Assembly (NCBI GenBank): GCA_944384705.1
Contig: CALWUI010000019.1
Location: 1-64,000 of the forward strand
DNA: 64,000 nucleotides
From: an uncultured Clostridia bacterium
GTDB taxonomy: Bacteria > Bacillota > Clostridia > Oscillospirales > Acutalibacteraceae
Direction of reading: 5' to 3'
Of the stretch, positions 1 through 9,100 are shown one piece after another. The notes under the pieces are model-generated. The model did no database searches and was not told the origin of the DNA. It worked only from the letters and a program-made list of their open reading frames with translations. Within the stretch, counting starts at the first letter, position 1, and the number at the start of each line of letters is the position of its first letter. Made by a program: the position numbers and the translations under genes.

Positions 1-95
1 AGGAAAATCCAAAAGTTTAGATTTTCTCAAAATGCTTATCTTTTGGTCTTTGGTTCGGAATAGTGTAGTGCTGGCGGTCTATCTATTGTTTTCGG

Positions 96-587
96 TTGCT
101 TGCTTCTTTACCGTACATGAGCATTCCTTCTCGAGTTGTAATAGAAAAAAGACTTCCCAGAAGTGATACAAACACGGTTTCTGTTCAAAATTTCCTTAAT
201 AATTATAATACAATGATAGATATTCCTCAGCATCAGCTTTTATTGCAGTTTGAAAAGAATTATGTTTTTATAAATAGCGACGAAGTTAGTGGTTTTATTA
301 ATGAATGGATATATAATAACTCACAGGTTAACAGCTTAATAGATCGAATAAACTTATTAAAAAGAAATAGAATAAACCCTATTAAAGATATTGTTATGTC
401 TATCGTATCAGGAGTAGATATGTTCCCTATTAATTTACCAGCTCAGAATGAGTTAGAACAAATATATACAGAAATTAATAATCTTTTGTCCGAAATTGAA
501 AATTCTCCCTCTAACAAACCAACAGAGAAAGACATTAATGCTGGAAAATGTATTGAATTACGTCGTTTCAGCAGTTCCATCACCTAA
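96..587 (+). CDS. Hypothetical protein, possibly a fragment
   Basis: I do not recognise this 163-residue frame. The first possible start is TTG at 96; an ATG at 117 is an alternative. Neither has a convincing Shine-Dalgarno site, and an in-frame TAG lies just upstream, so it may be the surviving part of a longer gene. The predicted protein is soluble, rich in Asn, Ile and Leu, and has no signal peptide or membrane segment. After the stop, another frame stays open to about 664, so the 3' end may carry a frameshift. It lies next to an interrupted bacteriocin-like gene, which fits an eroded accessory region. Confidence 0.4.
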   Translation: MLASLPYMSIPSRVVIEKRLPRSDTNTVSVQNFLNNYNTMIDIPQHQLLLQFEKNYVFINSDEVSGFINEWIYNNSQVNSLIDRINLLKRNRINPIKDIVMSIVSGVDMFPINLPAQNELEQIYTEINNLLSEIENSPSNKPTEKDINAGKCIELRRFSSSIT

Positions 588-814
588 ACATTATAAATAT
601 AAATAGTATAAATTCTCAAAGGCAAGATATTCTTAGAATAAAAGAAAGAATACCAGAAGATTAGATTAACGATATAATTATTCTAAATAAGACTAAGATT
701 AAGTCAATACATTTAAACCATTGAGCAAATATGTTTGTTTTATTTAAGCATATTTGCTCTTTTTGTTAGTTAAATATATTTATAAATAAACAATCAGAAT
801 AAATATATTAATAT
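588..814. other. AT-rich gap with no intact gene
   Basis: Apart from the terminator hairpin listed separately, I see only AT-rich sequence and a short open frame running to about 664 that may be the frameshifted tail of the preceding ORF. Confidence 0.4.
723..767 (+). terminator. Rho-independent terminator
   Basis: GAGCAAATATG (723-733) pairs perfectly with CATATTTGCTC (749-759) and is followed by a T-rich tract. It separates the first ORF from the peptide gene at 896. Confidence 0.75.
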
Positions 815-844
815 TTGACAAATATATAACTTATATGATAAAAT
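815..844 (+). promoter_or_regulatory. Sigma-A-like promoter of the peptide gene
   Basis: A consensus -35 TTGACA (815-820) lies 18 bases before a -10-like TAAAAT (839-844), about 50 bases upstream of the ATG at 896. A purine-rich AGAGAGGAAG lies just before that start. The small gene therefore has its own promoter. Confidence 0.6.
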
Positions 845-895
845 TAATGCTATAAGGTTGACTTTATTTATTAACTTTAGAGAGGAAGATTAAAA

Positions 896-1198
896 ATGGC
901 AAAGGAAAATAAAAATTTAAGAAAATTAAACAAATCTGAAAAGCAAAACATAAGTGGTGGTGTAATTTATAGAGAGTCTATACCAGGCTACTCTAGAAAA
1001 TATTAGGCGGATGCAAAAGCATGTGCCCACGCACTACAGCAAAGTTATAGCATTGTTGATTGTAACCCTGGTACTGGCCTAGCTTTAGCAACATCTGTAA
1101 TGGAAGGAAACTATCAAGCTATTAAGAATGGTATTGAAGCTGATCACCAGATGGCTGTGTATGAATCAGATGGCTTAGTGCATCGCAGCAATTATTAA
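896..1198 (+). pseudogene. Double-glycine-leader (bacteriocin-like) peptide gene with in-frame TAG
   Basis: Translation from ATG 896 gives 36 residues, then TAG at 1004-1006. The same frame continues for 63 sense codons to TAA at 1196-1198. Residues 8-22 resemble the leaders cut by C39-peptidase exporters: Leu- and Lys-rich, with a Glu, ending in ISGG. Read through, the product would be about 100 residues, with two Cys in the distal part. Promoter, Shine-Dalgarno and terminator all appear intact. TAG ends rpmH in this window, so it works as a stop here. The simplest reading is a nonsense mutation, leaving a 36-residue remnant. A short active peptide, a sequencing error or stop-codon readthrough are alternatives. 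Confidence 0.6.
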
Positions 1199-1221
1199 AT
1201 TCTACTTTTTCTAAATAAAAA

Positions 1222-1252
1222 AACCAGGCAAAAGATAACATCTTGCCTGGTT
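1222..1252. terminator. Bidirectional terminator hairpin
   Basis: AACCAGGCAA (1222-1231) pairs with TTGCCTGGTT (1243-1252). It lies between the convergent ends of the peptide gene and rsmE, with A-rich sequence on its left and T-rich sequence on its right, so it can serve both strands. Confidence 0.75.
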
Positions 1253-1303
1253 AAATTTTCATTTTGTTATAAACTAATTGTTTTTATTTGCTCAATTTGT
1301 TAA

Positions 1304-2029
1304 TTAAATCTCATTACGTTCAAACTCGTAAATTGTTGTAGCTACAGATACAATTGCTGCGGTCTCTGTACGAAAAATTCTTTTTCCCAGCGAACATAAT
1401 TCCGTGCGATGACTTTTAGCAAAAGCTACTTCTGAATCTTCAAAGCCGCCCTCTGGACCAACAAAAATCGCTACAGAATTCAGGTTACTGTCGATTAACC
1501 GCGAAAGAGAATCTCCTCCATTTTCATAAAAAAGAATTGTTTTTTCTAGATTATGTGAAAAGTCTATCGCATCTTCAAAAGCCATTGCATTAAAAATTTT
1601 AGGAATATCCCCTCTATCCGACTGCATTGCAGCCTCTTTTGCAATTTTTTGCCAACGAATTATTTTATTTTGTAAAGATCTTTCATTTGGTCGCGATACA
1701 CAACGCCTAGTCAGCACAGGAACAATAGAATCCACACCAAGCTCTACCGCTTTTTGTACAATAAGATCCATCTTTTCGCCTTTTGGTAAACTCTGAAATA
1801 GCCGAACTTTAAGCTTAGATTCTGCTTCACATTTTTTTACATTTAATAACTCAACTTTTACCGAATCTTTATGAATTTCAATAATCCTGCAAGAATATTC
1901 CATTTTATTGTAGCACAAAATCACAGGTTCATTAATCTTCATTCTCAAAGATTTAATTATATGTTTTGCATCATCACCTATAATTTCAAAAAAATCTTTA
2001 ACTGGCTCGTCTATAAAAAAGTGCGGCAT
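1304..2029 (-). CDS. rsmE: 16S rRNA (uracil-1498-N3) methyltransferase RsmE
   Basis: RsmE methylates N3 of U1498 in 16S rRNA using S-adenosylmethionine. The protein (241 aa, usual length) has the N-terminal PUA-like part beginning MPHFFID and a C-terminal SPOUT knot with VGPEGGFEDSEV and LGKRIFRTETA, both hallmarks of the family. I start at the ATG at 2029 rather than the GTG three codons upstream, because TTGGAG abuts that GTG but is well placed for the ATG. It is convergent with the peptide gene. Confidence 0.93.
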   Translation of the reverse strand: MPHFFIDEPVKDFFEIIGDDAKHIIKSLRMKINEPVILCYNKMEYSCRIIEIHKDSVKVELLNVKKCEAESKLKVRLFQSLPKGEKMDLIVQKAVELGVDSIVPVLTRRCVSRPNERSLQNKIIRWQKIAKEAAMQSDRGDIPKIFNAMAFEDAIDFSHNLEKTILFYENGGDSLSRLIDSNLNSVAIFVGPEGGFEDSEVAFAKSHRTELCSLGKRIFRTETAAIVSVATTIYEFERNEI

Positions 2030-2077
2030 AAATCTCACTCCAATAAATTATAAGCAAGTTTTTTATTTTTGGATAAC

Positions 2078-2617
2078 TTAAGCGTTAAATTTTTTGTGTG
2101 CAAAATTCATTGTTTCTTCATTTTGGAACTTACTTTTATTCAATTTTAAAATTTTCTCCTTAAGATTTATTAGTCGTATACGGTTGTATCTTTGAATAAA
2201 TATATATGGCAGGTTGATTATCAGGACTATTATAAAGAAGAATATTCCCATTATAAATTTATTTATAAAGACAAGCAAAACAGCGATCCACATACAATTT
2301 TTATGAGCCCATTCGGCTCTACACGTTTCTAAAATAAACTGATTTATATAGTTCAAAGATAGACTATTTAAATTTTTTTTAGAGAATCCATTTTTAGAGA
2401 TATACTGAGGCAAAAAATCCTTCCAAGCTCTAATTTTAAGCCGTTTATTATACCAAGAGCCTTTATCCTCCCAGTATTTTATTTTATACATATACTTTTT
2501 GTAATCCAGTTGATCTTCATTTAGAGTTTTGCACAAGCAAAAAACTATAAAGTCCCAAGCCAAAATAAGGATTATATTCCAGCATATAGCAACGAAGATA
2601 TTTTCGTTTTCAAGCAT
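2078..2617 (-). CDS. CrtO-like membrane protein (glycosyl-diaponeurosporenoate acyltransferase family)
   Basis: The 179-residue protein has a hydrophobic segment at about residues 8-28 and another hydrophobic stretch at about 111-142. Between them lies a conserved-looking pattern: WKDFLPQYISKNGF, then ILETCRAEWAHK, and after the second membrane stretch IQRYNRIRL. This order (W-K-LP, E-xx-RAE-x-xH, QRYNR) is what I know from the staphylococcal CrtO acyltransferase family, whose members also occur in Firmicutes without carotenoid genes. No carotenoid gene is visible here, so the substrate is unknown; an envelope lipid role is only inference. A GGAGG site precedes the ATG. Confidence 0.6.
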   Translation of the reverse strand: MLENENIFVAICWNIILILAWDFIVFCLCKTLNEDQLDYKKYMYKIKYWEDKGSWYNKRLKIRAWKDFLPQYISKNGFSKKNLNSLSLNYINQFILETCRAEWAHKNCMWIAVLLVFINKFIMGIFFFIIVLIINLPYIFIQRYNRIRLINLKEKILKLNKSKFQNEETMNFAHKKFNA

Positions 2618-2714
2618 AATCTGCCTCCAAAAAACTTTACTTATATAATAAATTTATTCTTCCCTAAAAGTCAATAAAATCTTGTTATTATATCGAAATT
2701 TATCAAGTAATAAT

Positions 2715-2743
2715 TTGACAGAACCTTGAATCGAAATTAAAAT
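2715..2743 (+). promoter_or_regulatory. Sigma-A-like promoter upstream of pncC
   Basis: TTGACA (2715-2720) and TAAAAT (2738-2743) are 17 bases apart and lie about 30 bases before the start of the CinA-type gene at 2771. Confidence 0.6.
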
Positions 2744-2770
2744 ATAATTACATTTTGTTGGAGGTAAAAA

Positions 2771-3304
2771 ATGAGACCCGAACAGCCAATAAGAACTTTA
2801 AACATAAATTTAATCGCTCGAGAATTAGTTGATGTTTTGAGCGAAAAAAAACTAAAAATTGCTACCGCCGAGAGCTGTACTGGTGGATTAATCTCTAAAC
2901 TTATTACGGATATTCCTGGTGCTTCTGCTGTTTTTGAGTGTGGAATCTGTGCTTATTCTAATTGTATAAAAGAAAATTTATTATCTGTATCTCGACGTAC
3001 ACTCAAAAATAGAAGTGCCGTCTCTAAAGAAACCGCTATGGAAATGGCTGCTCATGTAAAATTGCTTGCAAATGCCGACATTGGCATCTCTACAACCGGT
3101 TATGCCGGGCCAAAAAGTTTGGGATCAAACGAACCTGTCGGATTAATTTATATTGGACTTTCTAATATGACAAAAACAACCTATCTTCGCTTAAATTTTG
3201 CATCAGAGCACGCTAACGTAACTCGCAATTATATTAGAGTTGCCACCGCATACAAGGCTCTATCGGCTACCTTAGATTTAATAAAAACAGGAATTGTCAA
3301 ATAA
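2771..3304 (+). CDS. pncC: Nicotinamide-nucleotide amidase (CinA C-terminal domain protein)
   Basis: Deamidates nicotinamide mononucleotide to nicotinate mononucleotide in NAD salvage. The 177-residue protein is a stand-alone CinA C-terminal domain: TAESCTGGLISKLITDIPGAS near the N terminus holds the family's catalytic Ser/Thr region, and STTGYAGP replaces the usual (S)TG-x-AGP loop. It lacks the N-terminal MoCF-like domain of full CinA. GGAGG precedes the ATG. It is the first gene of a rightward run with glmU. Confidence 0.88.
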   Translation: MRPEQPIRTLNINLIARELVDVLSEKKLKIATAESCTGGLISKLITDIPGASAVFECGICAYSNCIKENLLSVSRRTLKNRSAVSKETAMEMAAHVKLLANADIGISTTGYAGPKSLGSNEPVGLIYIGLSNMTKTTYLRLNFASEHANVTRNYIRVATAYKALSATLDLIKTGIVK

Positions 3305-3373
3305 TATTCTCTTGTGAATATATTGCTGCATCTATTATACGATAATATAAAATAAACTTTTGGAGGAATCATA

Positions 3374-4405
3374 ATGCAAAACACCTGCGCAATCGTTTTG
3401 GCCGCCGGAGAAGGAACTAGAATGAAATCTAATCTGCCAAAAGTTCTGTCAAAAGTGCTGTTTAAGCCTATGATTAAATGGGTTTTAGATGCTTTAACTC
3501 TGGCCAAAATTCAATCAATCTGTGTTGTTGCCGGTTATAAAAGCGAAGTTTTAATCGATTATTTAAAGTCCCTGTCAGAGTCATATAAAATAGTCATTCA
3601 AAACGAACGCAAAGGAACCGCTCATGCAGTGTTAATTGCTAAAGACTTTCTTTTAAATAATATTGAAAAGGATGTTTTAATTGTTAATGGAGATTCTCCA
3701 TTTATAGATGCAGAAACTATAAAAAAAGCATACGAATTACATTGCAAACAGCAAAACGCGGCTACGGTTATATCTGCCAAAATTGAAAATCCCTATGGAT
3801 ACGGCCGCATTATACGAGAAAGTCATACTGGCACTTTAGTTAAAATAGTAGAACAAAAAGACTCTGATGAAAAGTCTGATAAAATAAATGAGGTTAACTC
3901 TGGAACCTATTGGTTTAGTGTTAGCGCTCTTTTAAAGGTTTTGCACGAGATCAAAAATAATAATGCTCAAGGGGAATTTTATCTGCCAAATGCTATAAGT
4001 CTGTTGCTCGATCATGGCTTTAACGTAAATGCATATATATCTCAAACCGAAAGCACTGTGCTTGGAGCTAATAATTCTGTTCAGTTAAACGAGCTAAATA
4101 ACATTGCTCGTATGCATACTTTAAAAAAGCTAATGGCAAATGGTGTAGATATCCCCTGCACAAACGGAATCATTATTACTGATGAAGTAAAAATTGGGCA
4201 AAACACCTGCATATTGCCTGGAACAATTATAAAAGGCAAGACTATCATTGGCACTAACTGTGTTGTTGGGCCAAATTCATTCATCGATAGCTGTTTGATC
4301 GGCAATAATATCACTATGAGAGCTGTTGACTGTTCTTGCTCTCATATTATTTCGGACAATTTTATCAGACCTTTTTCGGTAATCAAAAATAATAAATTCA
4401 TATGA
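3374..4405 (+). CDS. glmU: UDP-N-acetylglucosamine pyrophosphorylase GlmU, C-terminally short
   Basis: GlmU makes UDP-GlcNAc for peptidoglycan. The N-terminal uridyltransferase domain is complete: LAAGEGTRMKSNLPKVL nucleotide loop, RKGTAHAV, NGDSPF and the YGYGRI region. The left-handed beta-helix begins at about residue 255, but the protein ends at 343 residues, about 110 shorter than typical GlmU. It stops before the part carrying the acetyltransferase catalytic His and acetyl-CoA loop. I see no frameshifted remainder before prs. It probably keeps uridyltransferase activity only, so acetyl transfer would need another enzyme. GGAGG precedes the ATG. Confidence 0.85.
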   Translation: MQNTCAIVLAAGEGTRMKSNLPKVLSKVLFKPMIKWVLDALTLAKIQSICVVAGYKSEVLIDYLKSLSESYKIVIQNERKGTAHAVLIAKDFLLNNIEKDVLIVNGDSPFIDAETIKKAYELHCKQQNAATVISAKIENPYGYGRIIRESHTGTLVKIVEQKDSDEKSDKINEVNSGTYWFSVSALLKVLHEIKNNNAQGEFYLPNAISLLLDHGFNVNAYISQTESTVLGANNSVQLNELNNIARMHTLKKLMANGVDIPCTNGIIITDEVKIGQNTCILPGTIIKGKTIIGTNCVVGPNSFIDSCLIGNNITMRAVDCSCSHIISDNFIRPFSVIKNNKFI

Positions 4406-4457
4406 TTGGACTCTATTAGAAGATGTTTAACATAGAAAAGATTTGAGGTAAAATTTC

Positions 4458-5417
4458 ATGAATTTTCATGGCAAGGGTATCAAAATTTTTTCAGGAAATT
4501 CAAATCCGGTTGTAGCTAAACACATAGCCAGCGCGTTACGTCTGCCTTTGGGTAATGCCGAAGTTAAAACGTTTAGCGACGGAGAAATTTCTGTTTCGAT
4601 TAACGAATCTGTGCGCGGGATGGATTGTTTTATTGTGCAGTCCACGTGTAATCCTGTTAATAACAATCTGATGGAACTGCTTATCATGATCGATGCAATG
4701 AAACGTGCATCAGCTGCTAGAATCACCGCTGTTATGCCCTATTTTGGCTATGCTCGGCAGGATAGACAGGCTAGAGCTCGCGATCCGATTTCTGCCAAAC
4801 TGGTTGCAGATCTTATAACCACAGCCGGCGCTGATCGTGTACTCACAATGGACTTGCATGCTCCACAGCTTCAGGGATTTTTTAATATTCCAGTAGATCA
4901 CCTGATAGGCAGCCGATTGTTGGTTTCTTTTTTGAAGAATAAAATTCACAATCAGCCTGGAGATTATGTTATAGTCTCGCCAGATTTAGGGTCAGTTAAT
5001 AGAGTTCGCGCGTTTGCTTCTAAATTATCTCTTCCCATTGCTATTATCGATAAACGTCGGCAGAAGGCCAATGTCTCGGAGGTTATGAATATAATCGGCG
5101 ACGTTAACGGCAAAAATGTAGTTCTGGTAGACGACATGATAGATACCGCCGGAACTTTATGCAACGCCGCAAAAGCCGTTGTGGAAATTGGCAGTGCACG
5201 TGAAGTTCTTGCCTGTGCAACCCATGCAGTTTTATCGGGGCCGGCAGTTGAGCGTATAAAAAATAGTTACATTAAAGAGTTGTTTTTGCTAGATACAATT
5301 CCGATTACCAAAGAAAAATTTCTCGATAAATTTAATGTACTCTCGGTTTCCTCGCTCTTTGCCGAAGCAATCGAAAGGATCTACGCTGACATACCGGTTT
5401 CTTCTATGTTTGTTTAA
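4458..5417 (+). CDS. prs: Ribose-phosphate pyrophosphokinase
   Basis: Makes PRPP from ribose-5-phosphate and ATP for nucleotide, His and Trp synthesis. At 319 residues it is full length. Visible signatures are FSDGEISV, the ATP-binding YARQDRQARARDPISAK region, and the PRPP loop VVLVDDMIDTAGTL. GAGG precedes the ATG. glmU-prs-pth-mfd is a familiar order in Firmicutes. Confidence 0.96.
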   Translation: MNFHGKGIKIFSGNSNPVVAKHIASALRLPLGNAEVKTFSDGEISVSINESVRGMDCFIVQSTCNPVNNNLMELLIMIDAMKRASAARITAVMPYFGYARQDRQARARDPISAKLVADLITTAGADRVLTMDLHAPQLQGFFNIPVDHLIGSRLLVSFLKNKIHNQPGDYVIVSPDLGSVNRVRAFASKLSLPIAIIDKRRQKANVSEVMNIIGDVNGKNVVLVDDMIDTAGTLCNAAKAVVEIGSAREVLACATHAVLSGPAVERIKNSYIKELFLLDTIPITKEKFLDKFNVLSVSSLFAEAIERIYADIPVSSMFV

Positions 5418-5512
5418 AGGCTAGAAGCTAACTTTACTGTGTTAAAATCAGATTTTTCGGCGGGATACAAAAATATCCTGCCATTTAGTCGTTTATAAAA
5501 AGAGGTGTTAAT

Positions 5513-6103
5513 TTGTTTAAATTTTTAAAAAAATCCCAAATAGAATTTGTTGTAGCGGGCCTTGGTAATCCTGGGCCAAAATACGAAAACACGCGTCATA
5601 ATGCGGGTTTTATTGCTATTGACTACATCGTTAAACAAAAAAATATTTCTAATAAAAAGTTAAAGCATCGCGCAGAAATTTTCGAAGCAGATTTTGCCGG
5701 ACATCGTGTTCTACTGGTAAAACCTCTGACATTTATGAATCTTAGTGGAGATGCAATTGAAAATATTCTGAATTATTATAAAGTTTCGGCTGAAAACCTT
5801 ATCGTAATTTCCGACGATATTTTTTTGCCCGTAGGCAATCTTCGGATTCGCCGAAAGGGCAGTGCAGGCGGCCACAATGGCCTAAAAGACATAATTTTCA
5901 AAACCGGATGCGATACATTTGTCCGCATAAAACTAGGCATCGGAGAAAAGCCAAAAGGCTGGGATTTAGCTAAGTGGGTGCTATCTAATTTTTCTGAAAA
6001 AGAAAAAGAAGAACTCAATTTAGCAGTAAAAAATACCTACAAAGCGCTCGAATTAATCGTCTGTAAAAACATAGACGCCGCCATGAACAAATTTAATTCT
6101 TAA
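5513..6103 (+). CDS. pth: Peptidyl-tRNA hydrolase
   Basis: Releases tRNA from peptidyl-tRNA that has dropped off ribosomes. The 196-residue protein has the family pattern GLGNPGPKYENTRHNAGF, which contains the catalytic His, plus KPLTFMNLSGDAI and DDIFLPVGNLRIRRKGSAGG. The start is TTG at 5513, supported by AGAGGTG eight bases upstream. It sits ten bases before mfd and is probably cotranscribed with it. Confidence 0.95.
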   Translation: MFKFLKKSQIEFVVAGLGNPGPKYENTRHNAGFIAIDYIVKQKNISNKKLKHRAEIFEADFAGHRVLLVKPLTFMNLSGDAIENILNYYKVSAENLIVISDDIFLPVGNLRIRRKGSAGGHNGLKDIIFKTGCDTFVRIKLGIGEKPKGWDLAKWVLSNFSEKEKEELNLAVKNTYKALELIVCKNIDAAMNKFNS

Positions 6104-6113
6104 GAGGGATAAA

Positions 6114-9100
6114 ATGGGAATTTTAGACGATATATTGCTAAAATCTAAAACTTTTAATAATATACTAAAAGAAGTATTTAACAACAAAAATACAATTAGT
6201 ATTACAGGGCTCGCAGATATTCACAAAGCTCATTTTGCTCATTCTTTTGCAAAGATTAAGAAAAGGCCGGTACTTCTGATTGTTCCTGACGAAAATATTG
6301 CACAAAAAATGGCACTAGATTTAAAATCGATGGGCAGCAAAACTTTTGTATTTTTGCCACGCGAATTTAACTTTTATAACATTGAAGGGCAGTCTAAAGA
6401 GTTTGAACATCTACGTCTCCGAGTTCTCTGCGAAATTCTGCAAAATCACGCCGAAATTATCATCGCTCCCATCGAAGCTATCTTGCAGCTAACCATTCCA
6501 AAAGATCGGCTCAAGGCTTCCATTTTCAGCATAAAACTCCAAGAAAAGATCTCCCCGCAAACACTCATCCAACGTCTCCTTAAATGTGGATACGAACGTT
6601 TTGATCAAGTAGAAGGATCCGGACAATTTTCATTACGAGGTGGAATCTTAGATGTTTTTATAACTAATTGTAATAATCCTGTGCGTATTGAATTCTGGGA
6701 CGACACCATTGATTCCATCAGCTTTTTTGATACAACAACTCAACGACGCACCAAAGCAATTAGTTCTGTTACAATTTCTCCGGCAAGAGAAATAATAATC
6801 GATAACGAAGAAAAACTTTTATGCAAAATACTCAAATTAAAAGATAAATTAATGTTAAAAAAATCCAATAAAAAAGCTATCAACGTTTTAGAAAGCGAAA
6901 TAGAAACTTTAAAAAACACTAAAGATCTTAGTTCTAGAGATAAATTTATAAATTTCATCTATGAAAAACCAGCGTCACTACTAGATTTTCTGCCTGAGGA
7001 TTCTATAATTTTGCTATGTGAGCAAGCCAAATTGGATGAGCGTCTAAAAAGGCACGAAAATCAATGGGCTGAAGATTTAACCTTATTTTTAGAAGATGGT
7101 ATTCTCTGTGATGATCTAAAGTCGTTTGAACTCGATAAGTGTGGGATTTTATCATCCTTCAAAAATAAACATATTGTATATTTAGATTTATTTTTAACTC
7201 AGAGTTATTTTTCTAGGATAGATAAAAGCATTTCTTTTTCTGCACGCGAACTCCCAACTTGGAACGGCAGTATAAACACTCTAAAAGACAAATTTCCCTT
7301 GTCAGATGAGCATAAAACTATTTTAATATTATCTGGAACAGAAAAAGCCGCAAACCGCATTGTATACGACCTAACTCAATTTTGCAGTAATATACAATTA
7401 GTAAATAATTATAAAAATATACAATCAGGAGATAAATTTGTGACAACAGGAGTTCTTTCTGTTGGCTTTGAATACCCAGAAATTAACTTTTTGCTCATTA
7501 CTTATTCTCATCTTAGCGGATCAAAAAAAAGAATTCCTAAAAAGAAAAATAAATCCAATAGCCTCTATACTCTTTCAGACCTAAAAATCGGCGACTATGT
7601 AGTGCATAGTCAGCATGGCATCGGCATTTTTAAAGGAATTCAAAAGCTTGAAGTGCAGAACATAAAAAAAGATTATATTAAAATTGCCTATGCCAAGGGA
7701 GACACTCTCTACGTGCCCGTTACACAACTTGATCTGGTGGATAAATACATTGGCCCTGGCGTAGAGAGCCATGTTAGACTCAGTAAGTTGGGTTCAAGCG
7801 AGTGGAAAAAGTCAAAAGCAAAAGTAAAAAAAGCTACGCAAGATATAGCCAAAGAATTAATAAAATTGTATTCAGAGCGGCTCAAAGCCAAAGGTCATGC
7901 CTTTGCTCCAGATAATGAACTTCAAAGAGACTTTGAGGCTCAGTTTGAATATGAAGAAACGCCCGATCAGATGCGCTGCATAGACGAAATAAAAGCAGAT
8001 ATGGAAAGATTATCGCCAATGGATAGGCTTTTGTGTGGTGATGTGGGTGTGGGCAAAACTGAAGTGGCTCTACGTGCGGCATTTAAATGTGTTTGCGACT
8101 CTAAACAATGTGCGATTTTAGTTCCTACCACAATTTTGGCCTGGCAACATTTTCAAACGATTATAAAAAGATTCGAAAGTTTTCCTATTCGCATAGAACT
8201 TCTTTCTCGATTTAGAACTCAAAATCAACAGGAATTAATTTTAAAGCGCCTAAAACGAGGAGAAATCGACATCATTATAGGTACGCATAGGTTAGTGCAA
8301 AAAGACGTAATTTTTAACGATTTAGGCCTCGTAATCATAGATGAAGAACAGCGTTTTGGGGTTAAACAGAAAGAAAGATTTAAAGATATCGCCAAAAACG
8401 TGGATATTTTAACACTTTCGGCCACACCGATTCCTCGAACTTTAAATATGGCTATGTCTGGCATTCGAGATATGTCGTCGATCGAGGAGGCTCCTCAAAA
8501 TCGGGTTCCTGTGCAAACTTACGTGCTAGAATTTGATCAAACAATTATCAATGAGGCGATTAAACGAGAGCTGCGGCGCGGTGGACAGATCTATTATATG
8601 CATAACGATGTTAGCAGTATTTCGAGAACGGCTGCAGTTCTTCAGGCACAAATTCCTGAAGCGCGAGTCGGAATTGCTCATGGAAAAATGTCCGAACAGC
8701 AACTCTCTCGTGTTTGGCAAAATGTAGTTGAGAAAAAAATCGATATTTTAGTCTGCACAACAATAATAGAGACAGGCATCGACGTTGCAAATGTTAATAC
8801 CCTTATCATTGAAAACGCCGACCATTTGGGCCTCGCTCAACTGCATCAAATTCGCGGGCGTGTGGGGCGTTCTGACCGCAGAGCTTTTGCTTATTTTACC
8901 TATAAAAGAAATAAAGTCTTGAGCGAAATCTCTCAAAAAAGGCTAGCTGCTATCCGCGAATTCACAGAGTTTGGATCCGGATTTAAAATTGCCATGCGCG
9001 ATTTAGAATTGCGTGGTGCTGGCAATATACTAGGAGGCGAGCAGCATGGCCACATTGCAGACGTTGGATACGATATGTATCTGAAACTGCTAAATAACGC

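Noticed and set aside
1004-1006. Genome-wide reassignment of TAG to a sense codon.
   Set aside because: rpmH ends normally at TAG, and the exported-protein gene at 46561 also stops at TAG, so TAG is a working stop here.
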